Source of the DNA: Neobacillus niacini
GTDB taxonomy: Bacteria; Bacillota; Bacilli; Bacillales; Cytobacillaceae
Assembly (NCBI RefSeq): GCF_019749295.1
Contig: NZ_JACWFG010000011.1
Span: 434,001 to 498,000 of the forward strand
Direction of reading: 5' to 3'
Length of the DNA: 64,000 nucleotides
Translations under genes and position numbers: made by a program
Shown here: positions 43,781-53,001 of the stretch, piece after piece
How positions within the stretch are numbered: the stretch's first letter is position 1
How the letters are laid out: the number at the start of each line of letters is the position of its first letter
Notes under the pieces: generated by a model
What the model was told of the DNA's origin: nothing
The model's input: the letters and a program-made list of their open reading frames with translations, nothing else
The model's database searches: none

Positions 43781-43983
43781 GATTGTGCCTGAAACTTCGG
43801 CAAGTCGACCTTTTGAGTCACAATCGAGCAATGATTCTGACCGAATCCCCGGCTAGTCGACTTTTTGGGTAACAATTGAGCCATGATTGTGCCTGAAACC
43901 CTGGCTAGTCGACTTTTTGAGTCACAATCGAGCCATGATTCTGACCGAACTGCAGTCTTGTGGTTATTTGGGTAACAATGATG
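43781..43983. repeat. Tandem 52-bp repeat array, locus D (4 units, two types alternating)
   Basis: Units start at 43781, 43833, 43885 and 43937, exactly 52 bp apart. Units 1 and 3 begin GATTGTGCCTGAAAC and end GAGTCACAATC; units 2 and 4 begin GATTCTGACCGAA and end GGGTAACAAT. Arms pair within each unit (GATTGTG with CACAATC). GACCGAA...TTTGGGTAAC links the second type to locus A. The array lies directly after the LLM gene stop. Confidence 0.92.
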
Positions 43984-43987
43984 AAAT

Positions 43988-44023
43988 AAAAAAAATGACG
44001 TTGTTCAAACGTCATTTTTTTTT
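43988..44023 (+). terminator. Terminator after array D
   Basis: AATGACGTT (43994-44002) pairs with AACGTCATT (44008-44016), flanked by A and T runs. It ends transcripts coming from the LLM gene through the array. The remaining bases to the next gene show nothing. Confidence 0.9.
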
Positions 44024-44133
44024 GCTTATTTAGGTTTTAGCAAAATAACAATGACTGGGCTCATATAATCCAAATCAGTCACGCCCTTATCACCTGCTAC
44101 ATAGGATGCAATATCACAAGCGGGGTGATTTGG

Positions 44134-44631
44134 GTGAATAATTGGTTAAAAGCCGGTATTTTACTATATCTTTCATTGCTGTTTTTTGGGAGTTTTATTG
44201 CTATAGGCATAGTGTGGACAGGAGCACTTGATGAATCATTGCCATTTATCGATGACATAAAAATCTTTTTGTATTACTTCTTCGCAGGGTCAATTGGAGG
44301 CTCACTGAGACATTTATATATGTTCTGTTCCCACTATATGAAGGATGAACTAAACGACTACAGGGAATGGATTATGTATATCTTTTATCCAATCTTCGCA
44401 ACAGGTACAGCAATCGTAGCAGTCACTTTAATTCAAAGTGGTATCCTACTAATCGAATTCGTCGACTTTGAAGATACCCCTTATGCCCAAATAAGCTTTG
44501 CCTTCTTCGTAGGATTTGGATTCAACCGCTTCGTAAACAAACTAAACGCCCTTTCCAAAGACATATTCAAAACCAATCAACAGCAGTCAAACCATACAGA
44601 AACAAAAGAAAAACAGCCAGAGTCCAAATAG
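44134..44631 (+). CDS. Multi-pass membrane protein of unknown function
   Basis: A 165-residue protein with four hydrophobic segments (about 6-28, 41-58, 80-102, 115-130) and a polar C-terminal tail (about 145-165). The conserved-looking FAGSIGGSLRHLYMFCSHYM lies in the second segment. GTG 44134 follows GGGGTG; an in-frame GTG 44125 is also possible. I do not recognise the family. The stop codon lies inside the terminator hairpin. Confidence 0.65.
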   Translation: MNNWLKAGILLYLSLLFFGSFIAIGIVWTGALDESLPFIDDIKIFLYYFFAGSIGGSLRHLYMFCSHYMKDELNDYREWIMYIFYPIFATGTAIVAVTLIQSGILLIEFVDFEDTPYAQISFAFFVGFGFNRFVNKLNALSKDIFKTNQQQSNHTETKEKQPESK

Positions 44632-44648
44632 GACACTGGCTGTTTTTC
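44612..44648 (+). terminator. Terminator overlapping the stop codon
   Basis: CAGCCAG (44614-44620) and GTCC pair with GGAC and CTGGCTG (44636-44642), followed by TTTTT. TAG 44629-44631 is in the loop side of the stem. Confidence 0.9.
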
Positions 44649-44695
44649 GGGTGACAGGCACCATTTATACATTTTCACCTATTTATGCAGTTTTT

Positions 44696-44720
44696 TGTGA
44701 ATGACTGCTATTTATTCACA
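44696..44720 (+). promoter_or_regulatory. Inverted repeat upstream of the carbonic-anhydrase-like gene
   Basis: TGTGAAT (44696-44702) and ATTCACA (44714-44720) are perfect inverted repeats with an 11-bp centre. A dimeric regulator could bind, but no known consensus is matched. Confidence 0.35.
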
Positions 44721-44760
44721 TACATATTAAGGATTTTAGAAAATAAAGGAGATGGTAGCT

Positions 44761-45426
44761 TTGTGGAATTATCAAGGGTATCAGAATGGTCCATATAATC
44801 TTTATTGTTATTATGTCGGCTATAATCCACCGACTTCTGTGAATCCGTATCCAAGGTTTCCGAGTATTGATCGTTCTGCATTCTTAAGTCCCTTTACGTT
44901 TGTGGTAGGGGATGTTACGATTCAGAATAATACGTATGTCGGACCGTTTGTGAGTATCCGAGCCGATGAAGGGACTCCATTTTTTATTGGAAGTAATAGT
45001 AATCTTCAGGATGGTGTAATTCTTCATGGCCTAAAGAACAAGTATTTTGAAAAGAACAGCAGGAAGTACTCTATTTATATCGGGGACCGGGTTTCTTGTG
45101 CGCATGGTGCCTTGGTACATGGGCCATGCCGGGTGGATGATGATGTTTTTATAGGATTCAAAGCAATTGTCTATAATGCAATTATTGGGGCCGGAAGTTT
45201 TATTTCTTCTGGTGCGGTGGTTACCAATGGAGTGGAGATTGCACCAAATAGCTTTGTCCCGCCAGGTGCGAACATCGATACACAGGAAAAAGCAAATAAT
45301 TTAGCCACAGTACCTAATACGGAAGAAGAATTTGCTAAAGCGGTACAGCAGGTTAATCAGGAATTTCCTGCCGCTTATTCGTTATATTTTGGAAAAACGA
45401 AGTGTTCGTGCGGCCTAGCCTGTTAG
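44761..45426 (+). CDS. Gamma-carbonic-anhydrase-like hexapeptide protein
   Basis: A 221-residue left-handed beta-helix protein. Hexapeptide repeats run from about residue 43 to 165 (VVGDVTIQNNTYVGPFVSIR and IGDRVSCAHGALVHGPCRVD), with metal-type histidines in DGVILHGL and SCAHGALVHG as in gamma-class carbonic anhydrases (Cam family). The C terminus ends CSCGLAC, an unusual cysteine cluster. TTG 44761 follows AAAGGAG with 9-bp spacing; ATG 44752 overlaps that site. Activity is inferred from the fold. Confidence 0.78.
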   Translation: MWNYQGYQNGPYNLYCYYVGYNPPTSVNPYPRFPSIDRSAFLSPFTFVVGDVTIQNNTYVGPFVSIRADEGTPFFIGSNSNLQDGVILHGLKNKYFEKNSRKYSIYIGDRVSCAHGALVHGPCRVDDDVFIGFKAIVYNAIIGAGSFISSGAVVTNGVEIAPNSFVPPGANIDTQEKANNLATVPNTEEEFAKAVQQVNQEFPAAYSLYFGKTKCSCGLAC

Positions 45427-45521
45427 GTCCATTCACACAACCCTGCATATCTGTGCAGGATATGTCGGATGTGTTCATTTTATTTTTGATATTCTAATTG
45501 ATGAAGAGAGGAGGTCATACG

Positions 45522-46397
45522 ATGGATTCGCTTAAGAGATTGAATGAAGCAATCGCATATATAGAAGAAAATTTGACGGGTGACATTGATTTTAAAGAAG
45601 TGGCTAGGATTGCCTTTTGTTCTGAATATCATTTCCAAAGGATGTTTTCTTATCTTGCAGGTGTATCGCTATCTGAATATATTCGCCGCAGACGTCTTTC
45701 ATTGGCAGCATTTGAGTTAATAAATAGTCATGTAAGGATAATTGATCTAGCCATTAAATATGGATACAGCTCACCTGATTCCTTTACAAGAGCATTTCAA
45801 GTGCTGCACGGAATTACACCTTCTGAGGCTAGAAATAATGGTCAATCACTAAAAGCCTTTCCAAGAATGACCTTTCAAATATCAATCAGTGGAGGAAATG
45901 AAATGAACTACCGAATTGTCGAAAAAGAAGCCTTTAATCTAGTAGGAATTAAAAAGAGAGTACCAATTATATTCAATGGGGTAAATCCGGAAATTGCTGC
46001 TATGTGGCAAAGTTTAGATATGGAGAAAATTAACAAGCTAAAACAATTATCTAATGTTGAGCCTGTTGGTTTGCTTAGTGCTTCAACGAACTTTTCAGAA
46101 GGCCGTATGGAGGAAAAAGGAGAGTTAGACCATTATATCGGAGTGGTGACTAATAAGGAGTGCCCTGAAGGTCTAACAAAACTAGAAGTGCCGGCACTAA
46201 CCTGGGCAGTATTTGAAGCTGTAGGACCATTCCCGGATACTCTGCAAAATGTTTGGGGGAGAATTTATTCAGAATGGTTTCCATCCTCGAATTATGAACT
46301 AGCCCAAGGACCAGAGATGTTGTGGAACGAGCATAAAGACGTATCCTCTCCAACCTTTAGAAGCGAAATATGGGTGCCAGTATCCCAGAAAAGATAG
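45522..46397 (+). CDS. AraC-family regulator with GyrI-like ligand domain
   Basis: A 291-residue transcription factor. The N-terminal 110 residues hold the two AraC helix-turn-helix motifs ([20 protein letters not shown] and [20 protein letters not shown]); residues about 128-288 are a GyrI/SOUL-like effector-binding domain starting [21 protein letters not shown] 45522 follows AGAGGAGG. This layout is that of Rob/BmrR-like regulators of multidrug or stress genes. No obvious target lies next to it. Confidence 0.9.
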   Translation: MDSLKRLNEAIAYIEENLTGDIDFKEVARIAFCSEYHFQRMFSYLAGVSLSEYIRRRRLSLAAFELINSHVRIIDLAIKYGYSSPDSFTRAFQVLHGITPSEARNNGQSLKAFPRMTFQISISGGNEMNYRIVEKEAFNLVGIKKRVPIIFNGVNPEIAAMWQSLDMEKINKLKQLSNVEPVGLLSASTNFSEGRMEEKGELDHYIGVVTNKECPEGLTKLEVPALTWAVFEAVGPFPDTLQNVWGRIYSEWFPSSNYELAQGPEMLWNEHKDVSSPTFRSEIWVPVSQKR

Positions 46398-46461
46398 GAG
46401 GTCGCAATAATTATATACAGCATACTCCTCATTTATCAAAATCTAATAATAATCGTCAAAA

Positions 46462-46495
46462 TGCCCTCAGTTACTCACTGCAGGGCTATTTTTGT
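46462..46495 (+). terminator. Terminator of the AraC-family gene
   Basis: GCCCT (46463-46467) pairs with AGGGC (46482-46486), followed by TATTTTTG. The stem is short but the T run is good. Confidence 0.6.
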
Positions 46496-46790
46496 CAAAA
46501 GTCGTTCACAATATGGACATATATTTTCATAATTTTCAAATTATATTTCGACATTAAATGGAAGTTTTCTAGTGTTATTCCACTTCAAAGATTGGTTTTG
46601 ATGAAATTTACAGTGAATTTTGTAAGATTTAGTTAGAAACAGTCGACATTTTTGATTTTTCAATAAATAATTTGTTTGGTAAAATGAAAATACAATCACA
46701 AAAAATTTAAGAGACTTAATATCATAGATAAAAAATAGTAGAACTGTGTAGAAGCAGGGGCCAATTAATGAATAGACAGGAGGGCTTTTT

Positions 46791-46898
46791 ATGTATTTTA
46801 AAGTTAGTTTCTGGAGAAGATTAACCAAAAATCAGAAGTTAAGACTACTAAGACAAAAAGCTCACGTTAATTTGGTCAGTAAAGGTTTTATTGCATAA
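46791..46898 (+). CDS. Small basic protein
   Basis: A 35-residue ORF starting at ATG 46791 behind a strong AGGAGGGC site, ending at TAA 46896-46898, then a terminator at 46943. The product is strongly basic (FWRRLTKNQKLRLLRQKAHV) and would form an amphipathic helix. I do not recognise it. The strong binding site and terminator argue for a real gene; size alone argues caution. The rest of the 46398-47100 gap shows only AT-rich sequence. Confidence 0.42.
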   Translation: MYFKVSFWRRLTKNQKLRLLRQKAHVNLVSKGFIA

Positions 46899-46942
46899 GC
46901 GGTAATATATGTTTGATATAAAAAGTAACCATAGATTGAAAA

Positions 46943-46969
46943 CGCCGTCTAATAATAGACGGTATTTTT
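46943..46969 (+). terminator. Terminator after the small basic ORF
   Basis: CCGTCTA (46945-46951) pairs with TAGACGG (46956-46962), followed by TATTTTTA. Confidence 0.82.
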
Positions 46970-47100
46970 ATTTTAGGTTCTACACTATATCTTAGCACCT
47001 TTACCAGAAAGGGCAAACATGATAATATGTTGTCTACAATTATTTTATATATATAGAACATAACATAATTATATAGAAAGAAAGTTGGAGTTAACAGAGC

Positions 47101-47559
47101 ATGGTAGATGTAGTAACGGAGATAATTATTAACTGTCCCATTTCACAAGTTTCAGAGTATGCATCAAACCCTGATCATGTACCCGAATGGTATGTAAATA
47201 TCAATTCAGCGGAGTGGAGATCGCCGAAACCACTCGCAATAGGTTCTCAAATTGCTTTTAAAGCTAAGTTTCTTGGTCGAGACCTTGCTTATATCTATGA
47301 AATTATAGAACTCATTCCAGGGAAGAAACTAGTGATGAAAACGGCTCAAGGACCTTTTCCGATGGAGACCATCTATACATGGGAAGAGATGGATGCAAAT
47401 CGCACGAAAATGACCTTAAGAAATAAAGGAAACCCGACTGGTTTTAGTATGTTAATCTCTCCTTTCATGGCAACAATGATGAGGAGAGCAAATATGAAAG
47501 ATTTAAAAAGAATAAAAGAAATCCTTGAAAATAAATGTGAAAAACACCGTCCAAAATGA
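47101..47559 (+). CDS. SRPBCC family protein
   Basis: A 152-residue START/Bet-v1-like ligand-binding fold with IIINCPISQVSEYASNPDHV near the N terminus and EWRSPKPLAIGSQIAFKAKF following, the polyketide-cyclase/dehydrase subtype. The start has only a weak GGAG about 13 bases upstream. No partner gene is adjacent. The function is unknown. Confidence 0.78.
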   Translation: MVDVVTEIIINCPISQVSEYASNPDHVPEWYVNINSAEWRSPKPLAIGSQIAFKAKFLGRDLAYIYEIIELIPGKKLVMKTAQGPFPMETIYTWEEMDANRTKMTLRNKGNPTGFSMLISPFMATMMRRANMKDLKRIKEILENKCEKHRPK

Positions 47560-47570
47560 ACGGTGTTTTT
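47540..47570. terminator. Bidirectional terminator
   Basis: AAAACACCGT (47541-47550) pairs with ACGGTGTTTT (47560-47569), flanked by A and T residues. It separates the SRPBCC gene from the convergent potassium transporter gene, and the SRPBCC stop lies in the loop. Confidence 0.9.
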
Positions 47571-47574
47571 CGTA

Positions 47575-48921
47575 TTATCCAATTAATATTTTCTCTTCTG
47601 CATATTTTACCTTCGCTTCTTTTCGAGGGTTCAATAAAGCAAATGCCATGGTTAAGGGGCCAAGTCTTCCTATAAACATCATGATAGTAATCAAGACCCT
47701 TCCAAATGGGGATAGTTCAGGTGTGAAATTTGCGGACAATCCTACCGTTCCAAAGGCTGAAATGGTTTCAAATAGGAGCGTGCTCATGTCCGCTTTTTCA
47801 GTAAAAGTTAGTAAAAAGAAAATTAGAAAGATAAAAAATATAGCTGCTACCACGATGGACAATGATTTATTTACCAATTCCCATGAAATTCTTCTTTTAA
47901 ACAGGTTTACATTGTCTCGATTTGTAACGACTGCCCAAAAAGCTAAAATAATAATGGCGAAAGTTGTTACTTTAATTCCACCACCAGTCGATCCTGAAGA
48001 TGCACCTATAAACATAAGTGCCATCATAAAAACAAGAGAGGAAAGATTCATGGCCCCAATATCAATCGTATTAAAACCAGCGGTCCTGGTTACGACTCCT
48101 TGAAAATAGGAAGCCCAGAGTTTATCTTCAAACGCAAGGTTTGCAATCGTTGCTGAATTACTATATTCGGAAATTAAAATAATTAGAAATCCTACAATGT
48201 TTAAAAAGAGTGACATAAGCAGTGCCACTTTAGAGTGCAAGGATAGTTTACGTAAAGATTTCTTAGCCCATAAATCAAGTATTACGGTAAAACCAATACC
48301 CCCGGTAATGAAGAGAGATGTGATGGTGATGTTTACCGCAGGGTCACCAACCCATTTACTTAAATTATCAGGTTCAAGGCCAAAACCTGCATTATTAAAT
48401 GCGGAAATCGAATGAAAAATTCCATAATAAATGGCTTTCCCAAGCGGCATTTCAAAAGCCCAGCGAATCGCTAAAGCAGCAGCCCCCAGCAGTTCAACAA
48501 TAAATGTTATAAGAATGATTCGCTTGACTAAACTGACAACACCTGCAAGAGAAAATACGTTTAAGGAATCTTGCAGCAGTAAACGTTCCTTTAATCCGAT
48601 CTTTTTCCCTAAAATAATGAACATAAATATACCTGTCGTCATAAAACCCCAGCCGCCAATCTGAATCAAACAAAGAAGAACAATTTCACCGAACAAGGTA
48701 AAGGTTGTTCCCGTATCAACAACAGCCAAACCAGTTACACAAACGGCTGAGGTGGCCTCAAATAAGGCATCAATAAAGCTGAGCCCACGACCCTCTTCAT
48801 AAGTAGCTATTGGTAGCATAAATAGAAAAGTACCCAATAATATTAGACCACCAAATCCCAATACAAGTATTTGCGCAGGGTGCAATTTAATCAAATTCCC
48901 TTTTCCCTTATAAAATTCCAC
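47575..48921 (-). CDS. Ktr/Trk potassium uptake protein, membrane subunit
   Basis: Ion-translocating subunit of a Ktr-type potassium system, 448 residues with four M1-P-M2 repeats. Selectivity-filter-like loops are visible in SAVCVTGLAVVDTG, SAFNNAGFGLEPD, GVVTRTAGFNTID and SAFGTVGLSANF. I chose GTG 48921, eight bases after AAGGGAG, over the longer ORF. No KtrA/KtrC regulatory subunit is adjacent, as for ktrD of B. subtilis, so KtrD is the closest functional guess. Confidence 0.92.
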   Translation of the reverse strand: MEFYKGKGNLIKLHPAQILVLGFGGLILLGTFLFMLPIATYEEGRGLSFIDALFEATSAVCVTGLAVVDTGTTFTLFGEIVLLCLIQIGGWGFMTTGIFMFIILGKKIGLKERLLLQDSLNVFSLAGVVSLVKRIILITFIVELLGAAALAIRWAFEMPLGKAIYYGIFHSISAFNNAGFGLEPDNLSKWVGDPAVNITITSLFITGGIGFTVILDLWAKKSLRKLSLHSKVALLMSLFLNIVGFLIILISEYSNSATIANLAFEDKLWASYFQGVVTRTAGFNTIDIGAMNLSSLVFMMALMFIGASSGSTGGGIKVTTFAIIILAFWAVVTNRDNVNLFKRRISWELVNKSLSIVVAAIFFIFLIFFLLTFTEKADMSTLLFETISAFGTVGLSANFTPELSPFGRVLITIMMFIGRLGPLTMAFALLNPRKEAKVKYAEEKILIG

Positions 48922-49116
48922 TTTTTTGGTCTCCCTTAATAATCCATAGTCAAGTATTGATATTGGTAATAATACCAAATAGATTGCTGAGGTGGTATTA
49001 ATTTTTATGATTTCTTTTTTAACGAATAAATAAGCATTTTTATCTAGGTAAGCCGTAGAAATCTTGGTATGATAAGATACAAATAGATTTCAATAGTGAC
49101 AAATGGAGGCAATAAA

Positions 49117-50142
49117 ATGTACAGCTTTAAAAACGATTACAGCGAAGGTGCTCATCCTAGAATATTAAATGCATTACTTGAAACCAATATGGAGCAGGAC
49201 GAAGGGTATGGAGAAGATCGATATTCACGAAAGGCAATAGAACTGATAAAGGGAAAAATTGGAACAGAGGATGTTGATATTCATTTCATATCTGGCGGAA
49301 CTCAAACCAATTTAATCGCCATTTCAGCTTTCCTTAGACCACATGAAGCGGCAATTGCAGTTAGCAGTGGACATATTCTTGGGCATGAAACAGGTGCCAT
49401 CGAGGCAACAGGTCATAAAATACTATCTGTTGTAGGGGAGAATGGTAAACTTTCACCATCCGATTTGCAGGGAGTACTCGACGGACATCCGGACGAGCAT
49501 ATGGTGAAGCCGAAGCTAGTGTACATATCAAGTTCTACTGAAATTGGATCCATTTATTCAAAAAGCGAACTTCAGAATTTACATGATTTCTGCCAACGTA
49601 ACCAACTTATTTTGTATATGGATGGTGCGAGACTTGGTTCAGCATTGTGTTCAGAGGAAAATGACCTTCAGTTAAGTGACCTCCCTAATTTGGTTGATGC
49701 CTTTTACATTGGTGGAACTAAAAATGGGGCATTAATTGGTGAAGCCTTAGTGATTTGTCGAGATTCTTTAAAAGAGGATTTTCGTTATCATATAAAACAA
49801 AAAGGTGCACTTCTTGCAAAAGGAAGATTGTTGGGCATACAGTTTCTAGAGCTTTTTCGTGATAATTTGTTCTTTGAGTTGGCCAGCCATGCCAACAAGA
49901 TGGCAGGCAGGATTAGAGAGGAACTTGTGAAATCGAATATTACCTTTCTTACCCATTCACCGTCCAATCAAATTTTTCCGATACTCCCGAATGCTGTCAT
50001 CAGTAAGCTGCAAAATAATTATGCATTTCATATTTGGGAGAAGGTAGATTCTGATTCATCCGCTATTCGCTTCGTAACATCGTGGGCAACAAAAGAGGAA
50101 GAGGTAACCAGTCTTATTGAGGATTTGAAAAGAATTTTATAA
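49117..50142 (+). CDS. Low-specificity L-threonine aldolase-like protein
   Basis: PLP-dependent beta-eliminating lyase/threonine aldolase of 341 residues. The PLP lysine is in FYIGGTKNGALIGEAL, and the N-terminal substrate region has ALLETNMEQDEGYGEDRYSR. It probably cleaves threonine or allo-threonine to glycine and acetaldehyde; tyrosine-phenol-lyase-like activity is less likely. ATG 49117 follows ATGGAGG. Single-gene unit with its own terminator. Confidence 0.85.
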   Translation: MYSFKNDYSEGAHPRILNALLETNMEQDEGYGEDRYSRKAIELIKGKIGTEDVDIHFISGGTQTNLIAISAFLRPHEAAIAVSSGHILGHETGAIEATGHKILSVVGENGKLSPSDLQGVLDGHPDEHMVKPKLVYISSSTEIGSIYSKSELQNLHDFCQRNQLILYMDGARLGSALCSEENDLQLSDLPNLVDAFYIGGTKNGALIGEALVICRDSLKEDFRYHIKQKGALLAKGRLLGIQFLELFRDNLFFELASHANKMAGRIREELVKSNITFLTHSPSNQIFPILPNAVISKLQNNYAFHIWEKVDSDSSAIRFVTSWATKEEEVTSLIEDLKRIL

Positions 50143-50154
50143 TTATATGATTAG

Positions 50155-50191
50155 ATACAAAAGGCAATACTTAAGCCTTTTGTATTTTTTT
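50155..50191 (+). terminator. Terminator of the threonine aldolase gene
   Basis: ATACAAAAGGC (50155-50165) pairs with GCCTTTTGTAT (50175-50185), followed by seven T residues. Confidence 0.92.
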
Positions 50192-50342
50192 GTGGATAAA
50201 TTTTAATTAAAACTCAACCATAGCCGGCCTATTTGTCACTGGTAATTCACAGATATCTACAACTTTATCCTATATAATTAAGGCGGGAAAAAATTTTTTA
50301 CATAAGTATGTGAATCGTTGCACAATTAAAAGGAGGGATGAA

Positions 50343-52322
50343 ATGAAGTACAGTCATTTATTTTCAAAAGGAAGAATTGGAAGTGTAGAATTAAAAAATC
50401 GGGTTATTATGCCGGCAATGGGAACAAATCTTGGCGGTCCTAACGGCGAGGTCACTGACCATCAAATTGCCTATTATGAAAAAAGAGCAAAAGGAGGGAC
50501 CGGATTAATTATAGTTGAGTACACATCCATTGATTATGAATATGGCAGATCTACTTTTAATCAATTAAGGATTGATGAAGACCGTTTCATACCGGGGATA
50601 CATCGATTGGCGGCTGCTGTTCAGAAATACGGTGCAAAACTATTTGTGCAATTACAACATTCTGGAAGAGAAACCTCTACCCATATTTTAGGCGGCGGGA
50701 GACAAATTGTTGCACCTAGTCCTGTTACTTGTGCAGCTATTGGAGAAGAACCAAGAGAGTTAACCAACTCTGAGGTAAAAGAGACCATCAATAAATTTGT
50801 AATGGCAGCATTGAGGTGTAAACGTGCAGGAGCAGATGGTGTGGAACTACATGGAGCACACGGATATTTAATTAATCAATTCCTTAGTCCAAACACCAAT
50901 TTACGAAGGGATGAATACGGCGGCAGCTTTGAAAACAGAATGAGATTTGCCGAGGAAATCGTGGCAGGGATTAAGGAAAAATGTGGACCTGATTTCCCGG
51001 TTAGCATTCGCCTAAGTGTTGATGAATTTGAAGAAGGCGGAACAACAATAGAATTAAGCAAGAAAATTGCGCGCCATTTAGAAAATGTTGGGGCAGATGC
51101 CATCCACGCCAGCTGCGGCAACTATAATTCGATGAATAAAATGATTGAATCGATGATGTTCGAACAAGGCTGGAGAGTATACCTGGCTGAAGCCATTAAA
51201 GAAGTAGTTAATATCCCTGTCATCACGGTTGGGGTCATTCGTGAACCGGAATTTGCAGAAAAAGTTTTGGCAGAGAAGAGAGCGGACTTTATTGCGATGG
51301 GGCGTTCCCATCTAGCGGATCCTGAATGGGCAAAGAAGGCGATGGAAGGCCGGGAAAAAGAGATTCGCAAGTGTATTTGCTGCTTACAATGTACAAGAGG
51401 CGGCTCCCATGTTTCGTGCGCAGTAAATGTGAGAACGGGAAGAGAACTCGAATTCAAGGAGCTCAAACATATTGGTGAAGAAAGGAAAATAGTGATTGTT
51501 GGCGGCGGTCCTGGCGGGATGGAGGCGGCGAGGGTGCTCACCTTAAAAGGATATAAGGTTACCATTTTTGAAAAAGACCATAAACTAGGCGGCCAACTAA
51601 ACTTAGTGACAGCGCCAAAAGCACAAGAGAAAATGAACTGGATGATTCAATATCATAAAAATGAAATGAAACGTTTAAACGTGGATGTTCATCTAAATAC
51701 GGAAGCTTCCATTGATAAAATAAAAACGTTAAATCCATCCGCGGTTTTCCTTGCAACAGGTGCCAAACCAATTATTCCTGAAGTCCATGGTGTAGACAAC
51801 AGTATAGTTTGTGATTATGAAGATGTGCTTTTACAAAAAGGGGATTTTTCAAATAAAAAGATTGTTGTTGTCGGAAGTGGGATGGTCTGTTACAGCGTGG
51901 TTGGCCAGTTAGCAGCAAGAGGGAATGAGGTGGTTCTAGTTGAAGTGCCAACAGAGACTGGCAGCAAAGTCACTCCTCACACAAGGTTAATGCTGATTAA
52001 TCGCTTGAAAAAGGCTAATGTCCAAATCATAGAGGAGCATAAAATAGTAAAAATCCTTCCAATGTCTATTGTTATTGAAAATAATCTTAACCAACAAAGT
52101 GAGCTTGAAGTAGACCATGTTGTGTTTTCGATGGGAACAGAGTCATATAATCCATTAGAAGAATTGTATAGAAATTATTTTGATAATGTTTTTGTCATTG
52201 GTGACGCGATTAATCCAGGCTCTATCACAAATGCGATAAAAGATGGGTTTGAAAAGTCGTATGTACTTGAATCAATTGTTATTAATAAGAATAAAGCCAA
52301 GGATATGGCAGGAGCAGTGTAA
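50343..52322 (+). CDS. NADH:flavin oxidoreductase / 2,4-dienoyl-CoA reductase-like
   Basis: A 659-residue multidomain flavoenzyme. Residues about 1-340 are an FMN TIM barrel of the old-yellow-enzyme type (NRVIMPAMGTNLGGPNGEVT, GVELHGAHGYLINQFLSPNT). A [4Fe-4S] site follows (CICCLQCTRGG and C further on). Residues about 383-650 are an FAD/NAD(P)H domain with IVIVGGGPGGMEAARVL and VVVGSGMVCYSVVGQLAARG. This is the FadH/enoate reductase layout. ATG 50343 follows AAAGGAGGGATG. The substrate is not predictable. Confidence 0.9.
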   Translation: MKYSHLFSKGRIGSVELKNRVIMPAMGTNLGGPNGEVTDHQIAYYEKRAKGGTGLIIVEYTSIDYEYGRSTFNQLRIDEDRFIPGIHRLAAAVQKYGAKLFVQLQHSGRETSTHILGGGRQIVAPSPVTCAAIGEEPRELTNSEVKETINKFVMAALRCKRAGADGVELHGAHGYLINQFLSPNTNLRRDEYGGSFENRMRFAEEIVAGIKEKCGPDFPVSIRLSVDEFEEGGTTIELSKKIARHLENVGADAIHASCGNYNSMNKMIESMMFEQGWRVYLAEAIKEVVNIPVITVGVIREPEFAEKVLAEKRADFIAMGRSHLADPEWAKKAMEGREKEIRKCICCLQCTRGGSHVSCAVNVRTGRELEFKELKHIGEERKIVIVGGGPGGMEAARVLTLKGYKVTIFEKDHKLGGQLNLVTAPKAQEKMNWMIQYHKNEMKRLNVDVHLNTEASIDKIKTLNPSAVFLATGAKPIIPEVHGVDNSIVCDYEDVLLQKGDFSNKKIVVVGSGMVCYSVVGQLAARGNEVVLVEVPTETGSKVTPHTRLMLINRLKKANVQIIEEHKIVKILPMSIVIENNLNQQSELEVDHVVFSMGTESYNPLEELYRNYFDNVFVIGDAINPGSITNAIKDGFEKSYVLESIVINKNKAKDMAGAV

Positions 52323-52335
52323 TTCTTTAATCAGT

Positions 52336-52375
52336 AAAGCAGCGGATTTCATGCTTTGAAGTCCACTGCTTTTGT
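52336..52375 (+). terminator. Terminator of the flavin oxidoreductase gene
   Basis: AAAGCAG and GGA (52336-52346) pair with TCC and CTGCTTT (52362-52372), each arm with one unpaired base, followed by TG and mixed sequence. The T run is short. Confidence 0.65.
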
Positions 52376-52470
52376 ATGTGCAAAATTGGAGATAGTGATC
52401 AATTTGAAAAAATATCAATGTTCATTCATACTTGGACATAATCATTTACTTAATAAAAAGGGGTCGTTCC

Positions 52471-53001
52471 ATGCATATTAATGATTTACATAAATGGGTG
52501 TCCAAACTTGGACTTTCTCCACACCCTGAAGGCGGTTATTTCAAAGGAACTTTTGAATCAGAAGAACGTATTAGTGACCAAGAGTTATCTGTCAATTACG
52601 AGGGCAAACGTAAACTTTATACGAGTATATATTTTCTGTTACCGTCTGACGATGTATCCCATTTTCACCGTCTGAAATCAGATGAATTGTGGTACTATCA
52701 TGCTGGCAGTTCTTTAAGTATTCACGTGATTGATGAAAATGGGAACTACCAGGAAATAAAGCTGGGAATGGATCTTGATGCTGGCGAAGTACCACAATTC
52801 TTAGTAAAGAAGAATTCTATATTTGGGTCGTCAGTTTCGGAAAAGGATACCTGTTCCTTAGTGGGATGTATGGTTTCCCCAGGCTTTGAATTTCAAGATT
52901 TTGAACTGTTTACGCAGGATGAGCTTTTGCGAATGTATCCGGAACATAAAGAAATCATTAGGAAGTTAGCTTATCAACAGCTGCCGAGTTCGTTGGAATA
53001 A
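52471..53001 (+). CDS. Cupin, DUF985 family
   Basis: A 176-residue cupin of the DUF985 family. The N terminus LGLSPHPEGGYFKGTF and the segment SIYFLLPSDDVSHFHRLKSD followed by DELWYYHAGSSLSI are the family hallmarks. The histidines could bind metal. ATG 52471 follows AAAAAGGGG. The function is unknown. Confidence 0.85.
   Translation: MHINDLHKWVSKLGLSPHPEGGYFKGTFESEERISDQELSVNYEGKRKLYTSIYFLLPSDDVSHFHRLKSDELWYYHAGSSLSIHVIDENGNYQEIKLGMDLDAGEVPQFLVKKNSIFGSSVSEKDTCSLVGCMVSPGFEFQDFELFTQDELLRMYPEHKEIIRKLAYQQLPSSLE

Noticed and set aside
47525..48103. A 192-codon plus-strand frame
   Set aside because: It is antisense to the potassium transporter gene, lacks family features and runs through a terminator.
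51122..51565. A 147-codon minus-strand frame
   Set aside because: Antisense to the flavin oxidoreductase gene, no binding site.
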